Assembly: GCA_002841405.1 (NCBI GenBank)
Contig: PGZR01000006.1
Span: forward strand, 1 to 48,412
From: Firmicutes bacterium HGW-Firmicutes-4
GTDB taxonomy: Bacteria > Bacillota > Clostridia > Eubacteriales > Eubacteriaceae
DNA: 48,412 nucleotides
Reading direction: 5' to 3'
Below the pieces are notes generated by a model. It saw only the letters and a program-made list of their open reading frames with translations. It ran no database searches and was not told the DNA's origin. Of this stretch, positions 40,878-48,129 are shown one piece after another. The number at the start of each line of letters is the position of its first letter. The stretch's first letter is position 1. A program made the position numbers and the translations under genes.

Positions 40878-41931
40878 CCTGATCCCCTCCAATCCCGTTC
40901 AGCGGATACTGACCCCACTCCGCCACCGTTTCGGTAATCGTCGACAAGACCTGGGGCGGCACCTGATAAGGGATTTCGCCGTGGGAATCCGACAGCAGGA
41001 AGCCGCCGCCAGGAGCCGCCTGGCGGATCAGGCTTGTAACCTTTTCCCGCGCTTTAGCCGTAGTCCAATTGATCATCTCAATGCCGTTGAGATTGCCCAG
41101 CAAAGCAATCCGGTTGCCGGCCCGGGCCTTTAACAGCGCCACATCGTCGCCCTGACTAAAGCCAATCATGGCGGTTTTACTGGCGATGATCTCGTCCAAG
41201 ACCGGTAGCGTTATGCCCGAGGCCAGGTGGGTGGCGGTGGGCCCCTTGATTTTGGCCAGGGTCTGACAGTCAAGGGGGTAGCCAGTTTTTAAATAGGTGG
41301 CTTTTTCAATGATGGTCGGCGAGGCCAAAGGATTAAAATAACAGATGGCCGTAGCCCCAGCGGCCAGCTGGGCATTGGCCCAGTTGACACAAAAAGCACT
41401 GTTAAGGGCCATCAGTCGGGCAAAGAGCTCCGGCCGGAAATAAAGCAGCTCCAGATAGGGCTCAAAGCCCAGCTGCATCACCGGCAGCGAGAAGGGAGAC
41501 ATCACCACCCCGATAATCGGAATGCTGTCCCCCACTGCTTGTTTCAGGCCCTGGGTGATGTCGAGAATCCGTAACAGCCCGGGGCTGTCGGCCAGCTCCG
41601 GCAGGGTCAGACCGGGGATATCGTCCAGGCGGTCAAGCAGCGGTTCGCCGGAATTGGGCGGGCCATCATCGACAAAGACGACCTCACCACCCCAGGCCTC
41701 GGTTTCCAAGGCCGCATAGGCAAAGCTGTAAAGACAGTCGCTGCGGTATTTTTCTTGCAACAGCAACTGGGTTTTGATCACCAGTTCGGCATCGCTAAAA
41801 TAGTCTTTGACGGATATTTGCCGTTCCCGGGCGCCATAAAGTGAAAAGAGCAGCATCAGCGGCACCCGATCCGGTTCCTGATGGGATAGGGCGGCTAAGA
41901 CCCGTTCCATTGAAGTCATGTCGTTTTTCAT
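40867..41931 (-). CDS. Uroporphyrinogen decarboxylase-fold (MtaA/MtbA-like) methyltransferase
   Basis: A 354-residue TIM-barrel protein of the URO-D/MtaA group, which moves methyl groups between corrinoid proteins and thiols or other acceptors. Family features: SMERVLAALSHQEPDRVPLM, ETEAWGGEVVFVDDGPPNSG, FSLPVMQLGFEPYLELLY, and GNLNGIEMI. The usual zinc motif HxC is HLA here (THLASG), and the late cysteine region reads LSDSHGEIP, so the classical Zn-thiolate site is not conserved. It overlaps the corrinoid gene (ATGA) upstream and the DUF1638-GGDEF gene downstream. It may use another metal or act as a binding subunit; the substrate is unknown. Confidence 0.85.
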   Translation of the reverse strand: MKNDMTSMERVLAALSHQEPDRVPLMLLFSLYGARERQISVKDYFSDAELVIKTQLLLQEKYRSDCLYSFAYAALETEAWGGEVVFVDDGPPNSGEPLLDRLDDIPGLTLPELADSPGLLRILDITQGLKQAVGDSIPIIGVVMSPFSLPVMQLGFEPYLELLYFRPELFARLMALNSAFCVNWANAQLAAGATAICYFNPLASPTIIEKATYLKTGYPLDCQTLAKIKGPTATHLASGITLPVLDEIIASKTAMIGFSQGDDVALLKARAGNRIALLGNLNGIEMINWTTAKAREKVTSLIRQAAPGGGFLLSDSHGEIPYQVPPQVLSTITETVAEWGQYPLNGIGGDQDAS

Positions 41932-42569
41932 GGTGCGGTCACCAGCCTTTCGATAATCTCAATCACCGCCGTGGCATTTTTGCCATCGGCATCGGCCCCT
42001 ACCTGCTGCCACAGACTGTTGTCAAAGCGGAAAGGCGCTCCGCCGACAATCAGCCGGGTGGTGATCCCACGGGCCTCAAACTGCTGGCGAATTTCCTTGA
42101 TCTTCAGCGCCGAAGGCAGCATCAGGGTCGAAACCAGCAAGACATCGATGCGATAGGCCATGGTTTTTTCCACCATTTCATCGACACTCAGGCCATAGCC
42201 AAAATCAAAGATCTCAAAACCTTCAGCCTGAACTACCGCTTTGACAATCCGTTTACCCAGGGCATGATGATCAATCAGGACGCCAATGCCAATTTTGGGG
42301 CTGTTTTTGCGGACCATCCGGAATTCCGGCAGCATCCGCCCAACGATTTCTTCGCAGATTACCCCACTCATATATACCTGCGACAGCGAGTAATCGCCGA
42401 CTTCCCAGCCCTCACCGATAAGCCCCAGGGTCTCGGTGATGACCTGTTCAACATCGCTAAAGGACTGCCGCTGAGCTGCTACTTCGCGGAGCACCTGTTC
42501 CGATCCGATCCGGTCCATTGAGAGTAACCCTACTAGAAATGCTTGAATCTGTTGCGCCTGCTGTTCCAT
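41928..42569 (-). CDS. Corrinoid (B12-binding) methyltransferase protein
   Basis: A 213-residue two-domain corrinoid protein of the MtaC/MtmC class. The N-terminal helical cap (~1-90) includes SLSQVYMSGVICEEIV. The Rossmann B12 domain (~95-213) carries the cobalt-ligating motif D-x-H-x-x-G as DHHALG, then SVDEMVEKT, LLVSTLM and GGAPFR for the corrin tail. It carries the methyl group between a substrate methyltransferase and an acceptor. It is first in the three-gene overlapping operon with the URO-D-type methyltransferase and the DUF1638-GGDEF protein. AGGTGAG precedes the ATG. It is the only corrinoid protein in the window, so it could also serve the methyltransferases at 44617-46946. Confidence 0.93.
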   Translation of the reverse strand: MEQQAQQIQAFLVGLLSMDRIGSEQVLREVAAQRQSFSDVEQVITETLGLIGEGWEVGDYSLSQVYMSGVICEEIVGRMLPEFRMVRKNSPKIGIGVLIDHHALGKRIVKAVVQAEGFEIFDFGYGLSVDEMVEKTMAYRIDVLLVSTLMLPSALKIKEIRQQFEARGITTRLIVGGAPFRFDNSLWQQVGADADGKNATAVIEIIERLVTAP

Positions 42570-42703
42570 TTACTCACCTGCTTTCCATAATCTTACCAAA
42601 ATGTGCCTGCCAAGTGCCGCCTTTTCCAACCACCGTATTTGGGTTTGCCACGCCACACTGCCATTGTCCTTAATCTACCCGATTTAGGCTGAGATATGCA
42701 TAA

Positions 42704-42728
42704 TAAATTAAGGCAGACTCTGTCTACC
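42704..42728 (-). terminator. Possible terminator overlapping the stop of the small upstream gene
   Basis: On the minus strand GGTAGAC-AGA-GTCTGCC (42728-42712) is followed by TTAATTTATT. The stem includes the stop codon of the 71-residue gene. It separates that gene from the corrinoid operon. The rest of the gap (42570-42703) shows no clear promoter or riboswitch. Confidence 0.6.
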
Positions 42729-42939
42729 TGCTCAAGGTTTTTTCAAAACGTTTATAAATCTCCTTCAGATTGACGTCCACCAGTGACAGCACCGTGTCAC
42801 CGCCGATTACATCATCCGCCGGATCGCGGATCTGATACTGTAGATTGTGGTCACAGTAATAGCTCAGGGTCCGCCCAAAGTCGGCAAAATCGATTAATTC
42901 TCCGTCAATCTTCAGCGTGGGATTGAAAAAATCATCCAT
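42724..42939 (-). CDS. Small acidic protein of unknown function
   Basis: A 71-residue soluble protein (MDDFFNPTLKIDGELIDFAD, ending IYKRFEKTLSR) rich in aspartate. No family is recognised. The ribosome site is weak: AAAATTAGT before the ATG. Support comes from its position 42 nt after the molybdoenzyme gene on the same strand, a reasonable amino-acid composition, and a hairpin at its stop codon. It could be a small partner of that enzyme, but nothing shows this. Confidence 0.55.
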   Translation of the reverse strand: MDDFFNPTLKIDGELIDFADFGRTLSYYCDHNLQYQIRDPADDVIGGDTVLSLVDVNLKEIYKRFEKTLSR

Positions 42940-42981
42940 ACTAATTTTAGGTTGATCTTTACTGTTGTTTAATTTTTCATT

Positions 42982-43671
42982 TTAATTCACGGTGGCGTCG
43001 TTGTCATAACCCCGCTTTTCCCAGTAACCCTGGTAGTTTTCATCACTGGACAGTTCGATATCACTGACCCAGCGAGCCCACTTATAGCCCAGTTTATCTT
43101 CGGCCACAACGATAAACGGAAAACCCATCGACGCCGGCAATACCACGCCATTGGCTGAATATGCCAATAACATCTCTTTGTCTTTAATGGTCGCCAAGGG
43201 CAGCGAAGTGGTATAGCCATCGACACAGTGAAAGATAACGGTGTTGGCATCGTCTTTAATCCCGGCATCGGCCAGCAAATCAGTGATCCGCACCCCTTCC
43301 CATAGCACTGTGGCCTGCCAGCCTTCAACACAATAGAGGGTAATCAGGCGCTGCGCCGGTGCTTTGGCCAGGACCTGTTCATAGCTGAAGCTGACCGGTG
43401 TCTCAACCAGACCGGTCAGCTGGAGCTGATAGCTGTCAAGATCGACCGTTTGAATCCCGGAGATTGAATTATCCCGGGGACCGATGGCCGGGTCCAGCCG
43501 GACTCCCTGATAGTCACGGATTTCCAGTTCCTGATAGCGGTCGGCCGTCGCCTGGGAAACCCCATCTGGCGGGCCATTGTTATTGTCTGAAAACAAGTTC
43601 ATCGTACTGACCAGGTAAACGGCAATCCCAGCTGCGATAACCGCACCCACCAAAATAATTTTTCGTCTCAT
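42982..43671 (-). CDS. Membrane-anchored sulfite-oxidase-fold molybdopterin oxidoreductase
   Basis: A 229-residue protein with an N-terminal signal or anchor helix (KIILVGAVIAAGIAVYLVST) followed by a sulfite oxidase/YedY-type molybdopterin domain: DSYQLQLTGLVETPVSFSYE, the molybdenum-ligating cysteine in LYCVEGWQA, DLLADAGIK, FHCVDGYTTSLPL, and GYKWARWVSDIEL. Such proteins sit outside the membrane; YedY (MsrP) reduces methionine sulfoxide, but the substrate here is not evident. AGGAG lies before the ATG, which overlaps the stop of the upstream truncated hydrolase. No heme partner (YedZ) is adjacent. Confidence 0.88.
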   Translation of the reverse strand: MRRKIILVGAVIAAGIAVYLVSTMNLFSDNNNGPPDGVSQATADRYQELEIRDYQGVRLDPAIGPRDNSISGIQTVDLDSYQLQLTGLVETPVSFSYEQVLAKAPAQRLITLYCVEGWQATVLWEGVRITDLLADAGIKDDANTVIFHCVDGYTTSLPLATIKDKEMLLAYSANGVVLPASMGFPFIVVAEDKLGYKWARWVSDIELSSDENYQGYWEKRGYDNDATVN

Positions 43672-44156
43672 AACCAGATCTCCTTGATTAAGAATCTCTT
43701 TATAAGATAATTAGTATTACTGTACGACCATTTTTCACCAACCGGAAATTTCAATTGGTAACCTTTTACAATTTGTAGTATTTCTTGGGGTGTATGACGT
43801 TCGCCCCATTTTATTTGTTTTTTTAGCATTAAGTAGTTAGGGATCCCTGAAGTATGGGTTAGAAGGTGATGAATGGTAATTCCATGACCCTTGTAAAAGT
43901 CAGGAAGATAATCTTCAATATGCTGTTGTGTTGAAAGCATCCCTTTTTCTGATAACTGCATAATGCTTAATGCCGTTATTGTCTTTGTCATCGAGCCAAT
44001 CATGAATTTTGTTTGAGGTGTGTTTTTTATTCCTTTTTCCCTATTTGAATAGCCATATGATTCATTAAAGATAATTTTATTATTTTTTGATAACAATACA
44101 TTTCCGCTAAATTTCTTTTGTTTTTTAAAGTATTCATTAAAATTAATATTCATCAT
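43668..44156 (-). pseudogene. C-terminally truncated serine hydrolase (beta-lactamase/class C family)
   Basis: 162 residues of a penicillin-binding-protein-like hydrolase: SGNVLLSKNNKIIFNESYG, the nucleophile motif SMTK, HHLLTHTSGIP and the second motif YSN in WSYSNTNYLI. It then ends abruptly (KRFLIKEIWL) where the family normally continues for 150-200 residues to a third motif. It is clearly more AT-rich than its neighbours and uses AAA/AAT/ATT codons heavily, so it may have been acquired and then cut when joined to the molybdoenzyme gene. GAGG precedes the ATG, so a stable fragment may still be made, but it should be inactive. Confidence 0.75.
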
Positions 44157-44254
44157 TGATATCCTCTAATAATTTGCCCATATTTCAAGTTTAATCGGTG
44201 TCAGGTACGAAACCAATTATTTGGAAACCATCCTGGCTGAATAAATTAATGTCA

Positions 44255-44284
44255 GGCACTGCCGTCTAAGGCACTGCCGTCTAA
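44255..44284. repeat. 15-bp perfect tandem duplication
   Basis: GGCACTGCCGTCTAA occurs twice in direct succession (44255-44269 and 44270-44284). It follows a TGTCAGG motif; a related TGTCAGGTACG lies at ~44200. Probably a slippage product in an extragenic repeat. The region 44157-44285 holds no gene. Confidence 0.8.
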
Positions 44285-44285
44285 A

Positions 44286-44455
44286 AAATCCATCGGTTGG
44301 TGGGGTCTGGCTTCCGGCGTTCTGATAATTGTCCCCTCATCGGCGGGTCTGGTCGGGATGATCTTCTCGCTGCTGTCGCTGTTCCCTGGATAGTTTTTAT
44401 CACCTTGCTGATCGGCGTTTTAAAAAAGCCGCAACTGAAGCCCGGTTTAATCCGC
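44286..44455 (+). pseudogene. Decayed fragment of a membrane protein
   Basis: Two plus-strand frames join to give a hydrophobic stretch: SIGWWGLASGVLIIVP, AGLVGMIFSLLSLFP and, after a frameshift near 44388, WIVFITLLIGVLKKP. No start or ribosome site is present. It looks like the C-terminal two helices of a lost membrane protein; the family is not recognised. The region to 44536 holds nothing else clear. Confidence 0.45.
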
Positions 44456-44536
44456 CCTCAGCCAACGGCCCAGGGCAACCCCGCCGCAGGACGGTCTGGG
44501 CCAAGCGCTTTCGGCACAGCCCTGTTTTTAATAGCA

Positions 44537-44591
44537 GATAAAAACAAGCCCCTGGCCACCAGATCATCGTCTGGCTGCCAGGGGCTTGTTT
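44537..44591 (-). terminator. Strong terminator of the methyl-THF methyltransferase gene
   Basis: A 15-bp perfect stem (44542-44556 with 44577-44591) encloses a second small stem (CCAGA/TCTGG). On the minus strand it is followed by TTTTTATC, 25 nt after the stop codon at 44617. Confidence 0.85.
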
Positions 44592-44616
44592 GCGTTTTAA
44601 TTAATGATCGTTGTTG

Positions 44617-45423
44617 TTACTTCCCCACCGCGCCAATCTCCCTGGCCCGGTAGGCCTTGCTGTACTTGCGGCAATGCTTATCCTGACCCAGCAGGGCATA
44701 GCTGGCAAAGATGGTACCCATCATGTCCCGGTTTAACGGGTCCAGTACCGCCGAGTCCAGCCCCGCCGCCATCGCGAAGGCCATCGCGGTTTTGTTGAGC
44801 AGTGGCCGTAGGGGTAAACCAAAGGAGATATTGCTGATCGCCCCGGTTACATGAATGGTCGGATAGAGGGCTTTGATCGCCCGGATTTCGGCCTCCAGAT
44901 TCAGTAGCGCATTGTTTTCCGTCGACAGGGCCATCACGCAGGGATCAATATGGATCCGATCCGGGGTGATGCCAAATTTGTCCGCTTTTTCAACCATACT
45001 CGCGGTGATTTTAAGCTTCGTTTCCAGATCGCAGGGAATCCCGTTGTTGTCGCAGGTCAGCCCCACCACCTCCCAGCTGTTGCCAGCCAGCAGCGGTAAC
45101 AGCACGGCGCACTTGTCACCTTCTTCTGAGATCGAGTTGAGCAGCCCCGGCTTATTGGCGTATTGAAAAACCGCCTCAATCGCCCGAGGGTTGGGACTAT
45201 CAATACACAGCGGCGTTTCGACGGCCTCCTGAACCACTTCAATCAACCATTTCAGGGTTTCAATCTCCAGCTCCGGAGTGGTACTGGCGCAGACATCGAT
45301 AAAATTCGCCCCAGCCGCCGCCTGTTTGACTGCCCGGTCGGCAATAAAAGCGGCGTCACGCGTCTCGATTGCCTCCTTAACCGCCGGAATGCTGCCATTA
45401 ATTTTTTCTCCGATTATAATCAT
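44617..45423 (-). CDS. Methyltetrahydrofolate:corrinoid methyltransferase (MtgA/AcsE-like)
   Basis: A 268-residue pterin-binding TIM barrel that moves a methyl group between a corrinoid protein and tetrahydrofolate. Motifs: IIIGEKINGSIPAVKEAI, GANFIDVCAST, CIDSPNPRAIE, VGLTCDNNGIP, HIDPCVMALST, and HVTGAISNISFGLP. It resembles MtgA-type enzymes of demethylating anaerobes and is shorter than methionine synthase modules. AAGGAG lies upstream of the ATG. It follows the URO-D-type methyltransferase and the 45-residue gene, from which it is separated by a terminator, so it may have its own promoter. In an acetogen it would feed methyl-THF into the Wood-Ljungdahl pathway. Confidence 0.93.
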   Translation of the reverse strand: MIIIGEKINGSIPAVKEAIETRDAAFIADRAVKQAAAGANFIDVCASTTPELEIETLKWLIEVVQEAVETPLCIDSPNPRAIEAVFQYANKPGLLNSISEEGDKCAVLLPLLAGNSWEVVGLTCDNNGIPCDLETKLKITASMVEKADKFGITPDRIHIDPCVMALSTENNALLNLEAEIRAIKALYPTIHVTGAISNISFGLPLRPLLNKTAMAFAMAAGLDSAVLDPLNRDMMGTIFASYALLGQDKHCRKYSKAYRAREIGAVGK

Positions 45424-45582
45424 CTCGTCGCTCCTTATTTTGCTTAGCTATTTATTTCGAAATTAATACTATCGCACAATTTTTTCTAAATCAGCAGGTT
45501 CATGTAAAAATCAAAGGTTTCGAACCGTCTGGGACCTTGTGTTACTGCGATCAAGTAAAATTATCAATCCCATTTATTCAGT

Positions 45583-45621
45583 TTAAAAAATACAACCCCG
45601 GTGTCAGCAGGAGTTGTATTT
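45583..45621 (-). terminator. Terminator after the 45-residue gene
   Basis: AAATACAAC (minus strand from 45621) pairs with GTTGTATTT (to 45588), with partial pairing inside and a T run after it. It lies 14 nt beyond the stop of the 45-residue gene. Confidence 0.8.
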
Positions 45622-45634
45622 AGTTTAAGCGTAC

Positions 45635-45772
45635 TTAAGCCGATAACATCGTAAATTTCATCATCTCAATAAAACCAGCCGCAACTTCTTCCGGCATGCC
45701 GGCCAGCTCGATGTTCTTAATATCTTCCAATACTTCTAATACCGTTTTTTCATTTTCTAAGTTATTTTCCAC
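45635..45772 (-). CDS. 45-residue acidic protein cotranscribed with a methyltransferase
   Basis: A short frame starting at GTG 45772, 13 nt after the methyltransferase stop, with GGAGG eight nt before it. The peptide, MENNLENEKTVLEVLEDIKN then LAGMPEEVAAGF, is acidic and helix-forming and ends FTMLSA. A terminator follows directly, so gene boundaries are tight. A longer frame on this strand reaches back into the methyltransferase and is not real. No family is recognised. The tight placement suggests a small subunit or regulator of the methyltransferase. Confidence 0.7.
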   Translation of the reverse strand: MENNLENEKTVLEVLEDIKNIELAGMPEEVAAGFIEMMKFTMLSA

Positions 45773-45785
45773 TTTCCTTGCCTCC

Positions 45786-46946
45786 TTATTTATATACACC
45801 ATATTTATGAACAAAATCGTGAGTCGCGATGAGGTTTTCCACATTGACATCATAATTTGACAATAGCTCCCGGCTGGAACCGAAGATGTATCCGCCACCG
45901 GGTGCCAGTTCGTCCACGAGTTTTTTTGCGTAGTCAATACAATCTTCTTTTTTACCCAGTTTGAGCATTTCCATTGGCATCCCGCCGGCAATGGTAATGT
46001 TATCACCAATGCGTTTCTTGGCTTCAAAAATATCGTCGCCCTCGAGGATACCGATCGCAAAATCTTTTGGCAGGCTGTTCAGCCAGTCATATTTGTTTTC
46101 CCATTCACCTTCCAGCAGCATGATCAGTTTTCCGCCACGTTTGTGAATCTGATAAATTTGTTTCTCGTAGGTTGGTACAAAGAATTTTTCAAATTGTTTG
46201 GGACTGAGAAAGGTTGGCAGATGCATCATGGTTCCAAAAAACGGAAATTCCGGCACGGCTGTCGTTTCTTCCTGAAAGCCCAATAATATATCGGCCAATG
46301 GTTGAACAGCTTCACAGGCCGCCACTAGGTCATCCTGGTTTCGCCGCAAATCCATTGAAATCCCTTTGAATCCACGCAAATAATCAAAAATATAGTCAAG
46401 CGGTGGATAGGCAACACCGCCTACAATCACAGGAAGCTGATAATCGGTTTTCAGTTTTTCCTTCAATTGGCCCAGCATCATCCCTTTCACTTTCCAGTGA
46501 TCCACCAGGTCTTTTATGGCGGCATATTTTTCAGCCGTCGTTCCGGCCAGTTTGGTCGCTTTACGGGGAAGCATTTTATTGAAAATATACCCTTCCGGGT
46601 CGCCAATCAACTCCTGATATTCACCGGCTTCCATGGGAGCAATTTCCTTATGCTGAATGGTTGCGCCGTCTTTTGAAACAAAATGGCTTGCGCTGCCAAT
46701 ACACTCCGCACTTTTGGCATCACTGACACAGCCGGCGGATAAGGTGACATCGGAATAGAGTTTTTTATGTGGTTCGCAATAATAATCAATTTCCTTTTCC
46801 GGATGGTCTTCCATTTCCTTAATGGTTCCGCCTGCGTAATGAATCGCCCAGGTGCCAATCATTGATAGAATTGGTACCTTGTCCGGTTCCTGATGATTAA
46901 CCGTGGTTTGAATCCGATTGATTCGTTCTTGATAAGTATCGCCCAT
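45786..46946 (-). CDS. Uroporphyrinogen decarboxylase-fold methyltransferase (possible O-demethylase component)
   Basis: A 386-residue TIM-barrel protein: INRIQTTVNHQEPDKVPILS, SDVTLSAGCVSDAKSAECIG, LPVIVGGVAYPPLDYIFDYL, GFQEETTAVPEFPFFGTMMH, LLEGEWENKYDWL and GGMPMEMLKLG. URO-D-fold methyltransferases of this length include the vanillate/syringate-type O-demethylases of acetogens, which transfer a methyl group from a methoxylated aromatic to a corrinoid protein; glutamates rather than cysteines may bind the metal in that group. The substrate here is unknown. GGAGG precedes the ATG. The promoter contains two TetR-type operators beside a divergent tetR gene, so expression is probably substrate-induced. 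Confidence 0.88.
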   Translation of the reverse strand: MGDTYQERINRIQTTVNHQEPDKVPILSMIGTWAIHYAGGTIKEMEDHPEKEIDYYCEPHKKLYSDVTLSAGCVSDAKSAECIGSASHFVSKDGATIQHKEIAPMEAGEYQELIGDPEGYIFNKMLPRKATKLAGTTAEKYAAIKDLVDHWKVKGMMLGQLKEKLKTDYQLPVIVGGVAYPPLDYIFDYLRGFKGISMDLRRNQDDLVAACEAVQPLADILLGFQEETTAVPEFPFFGTMMHLPTFLSPKQFEKFFVPTYEKQIYQIHKRGGKLIMLLEGEWENKYDWLNSLPKDFAIGILEGDDIFEAKKRIGDNITIAGGMPMEMLKLGKKEDCIDYAKKLVDELAPGGGYIFGSSRELLSNYDVNVENLIATHDFVHKYGVYK

Positions 46947-47038
46947 TTTTTCCTCCAGTTCAAAATTAGAATAACGTTTTCATCACCGTTTTAAGATTAG
47001 TTGACCCTCACTTTTATTAAGCTCTGAAAACCTTTAAC

Positions 47039-47089
47039 CATACTCTTAGTATGTTTTGAATTGTACCATACTAATAGTATGGTTGTCAA
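47039..47089 (-). promoter_or_regulatory. Methyltransferase promoter with two TetR operators
   Basis: On the minus strand TTGACA (47089-47084), 18 nt, TACAAT (47065-47060). Two palindromes, CATACT-AAT-AGTATG (47067-47081, filling the spacer) and CATACT-CTT-AGTATG (47039-47053, just downstream of the start point), have identical arms and centres 28 bp apart. This is a clear double repressor site. A weak TTGACA at 47137-47142 may belong to the divergent tetR gene. Confidence 0.88.
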
Positions 47090-47248
47090 GGGTGATCCGA
47101 ACCTTGCTTTTTTGTGAAGTTTAAGTTATGATTTTATTGACATAAACCGCAGCCCGTTGTTACAGCTGGCTTGCCATCATGTGATTAACAAAAAATAAGT
47201 GAATTCTTTTTGTTTAGAAGATGCAACTTTTATTGACGAAGGATAATA

Positions 47249-47848
47249 ATGGATAATAACAATAAACAAAACCGATATACAAAAGAAACCATGATGGAAG
47301 CTGCCATTCAGATCACCAATGAAAAAGGCTATGACAATGTGACCGTTGATCAGATCTGTGAAGAACTTGGGGTCACAAAGGGCTCTTTTTACCATCATTT
47401 CAAATCAAAATCTGATTTGATTTTTCAGCGCTACAAACTGTTTGAAGGTCAATATTCAGATTATTACAACAAACGCATCCATTTACCGGCTGAACAACAA
47501 CTCCGGGAAATGTTTGACTTGTATGTCACTTCTTTTGACGATGCCTCATTCAATGAAACCCAGATGATTTTACAATTCAGTATTGAAAGAAAGTGGAAGA
47601 ATTTTGGCACCAACAATACCTTTCAAAAGGATATCATGACGAATATTATCCGCCGGGGCGTTGCTGAAAAAGTATTCCGGAAAGAGCTCGATCCGGTCGA
47701 AACCACTGAATTCATTTTCAATAATTACTATGGTGCGTTAATTCAATGGATTGGCAATCCCGAAAAATTCAAGTTCGGTGAGAATTTCAATCATTTTTAT
47801 GAAGCCTATTTAATTCCTTTGTTGCTTATTAATCCTGATAAACAATAA
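47249..47848 (+). CDS. TetR family regulator of the methyltransferase operon
   Basis: A 199-residue regulator. HTH at ~10-55: TMMEAAIQITNEKGYDNVTV, DQICEELGVTKGSFYHHF, KSKSDLIFQRY. The C-terminal half is a TetR ligand domain (ETQMILQFSIERKWKNFG, FIFNNYYGALIQWIG). AAGGA lies five nt before the ATG. It is divergent from the methyltransferase operon, and the shared gap holds twin palindromes on that promoter. The ligand is likely the methyltransferase substrate or a product, an inference from position. Confidence 0.92.
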   Translation: MDNNNKQNRYTKETMMEAAIQITNEKGYDNVTVDQICEELGVTKGSFYHHFKSKSDLIFQRYKLFEGQYSDYYNKRIHLPAEQQLREMFDLYVTSFDDASFNETQMILQFSIERKWKNFGTNNTFQKDIMTNIIRRGVAEKVFRKELDPVETTEFIFNNYYGALIQWIGNPEKFKFGENFNHFYEAYLIPLLLINPDKQ

Positions 47849-47900
47849 TTTTGGATTCTTGTCTTCAATAACGCATCAAAAAAGACCTCCATTTAATTCA

Positions 47901-47950
47901 AAATAAAAACGGCCAAAATTGATCGCTTCAATTTTAGTCGTTTTTATTAT
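47901..47950 (+). terminator. Terminator after tetR, possibly bidirectional
   Basis: AATAAAAACG and AAAATTGA pair with TCAATTTT and CGTTTTTATT around a five-base loop, giving a stem with a small internal loop and flanking A and T runs. It separates the converging tetR and phosphatase genes. The remaining ~180 nt to 48129 show no gene. Confidence 0.8.
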
Positions 47951-48129
47951 TGTCTTTATTTAAAACATTGGTAATACGAAACACGAGTGCCAGAGAAACG
48001 AAATGCTTGTCATTTCAATGGCAATATTCATCAGTGTCTTTTAGTATTAGAAAAAATCGATTGACTGCCCCGATGATCAGATGTTATTGATTTATACTTA
48101 TAAATTGATGTCCGGCACCGTCAGATTTC

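Noticed and set aside
42600-42720. Possible riboswitch (cobalamin, c-di-GMP or THF) upstream of the corrinoid operon, because of a GGCAAACC element on the minus strand.
   Set aside because: The remaining conserved elements of those riboswitch classes are not recognisable by eye; a covariance-model search would be decisive.
45635-46060. A 141-codon frame covering the 45-residue gene.
   Set aside because: Its first two-thirds lie antiphase inside the methyltransferase gene; the ribosome site supports the GTG at 45772 only.
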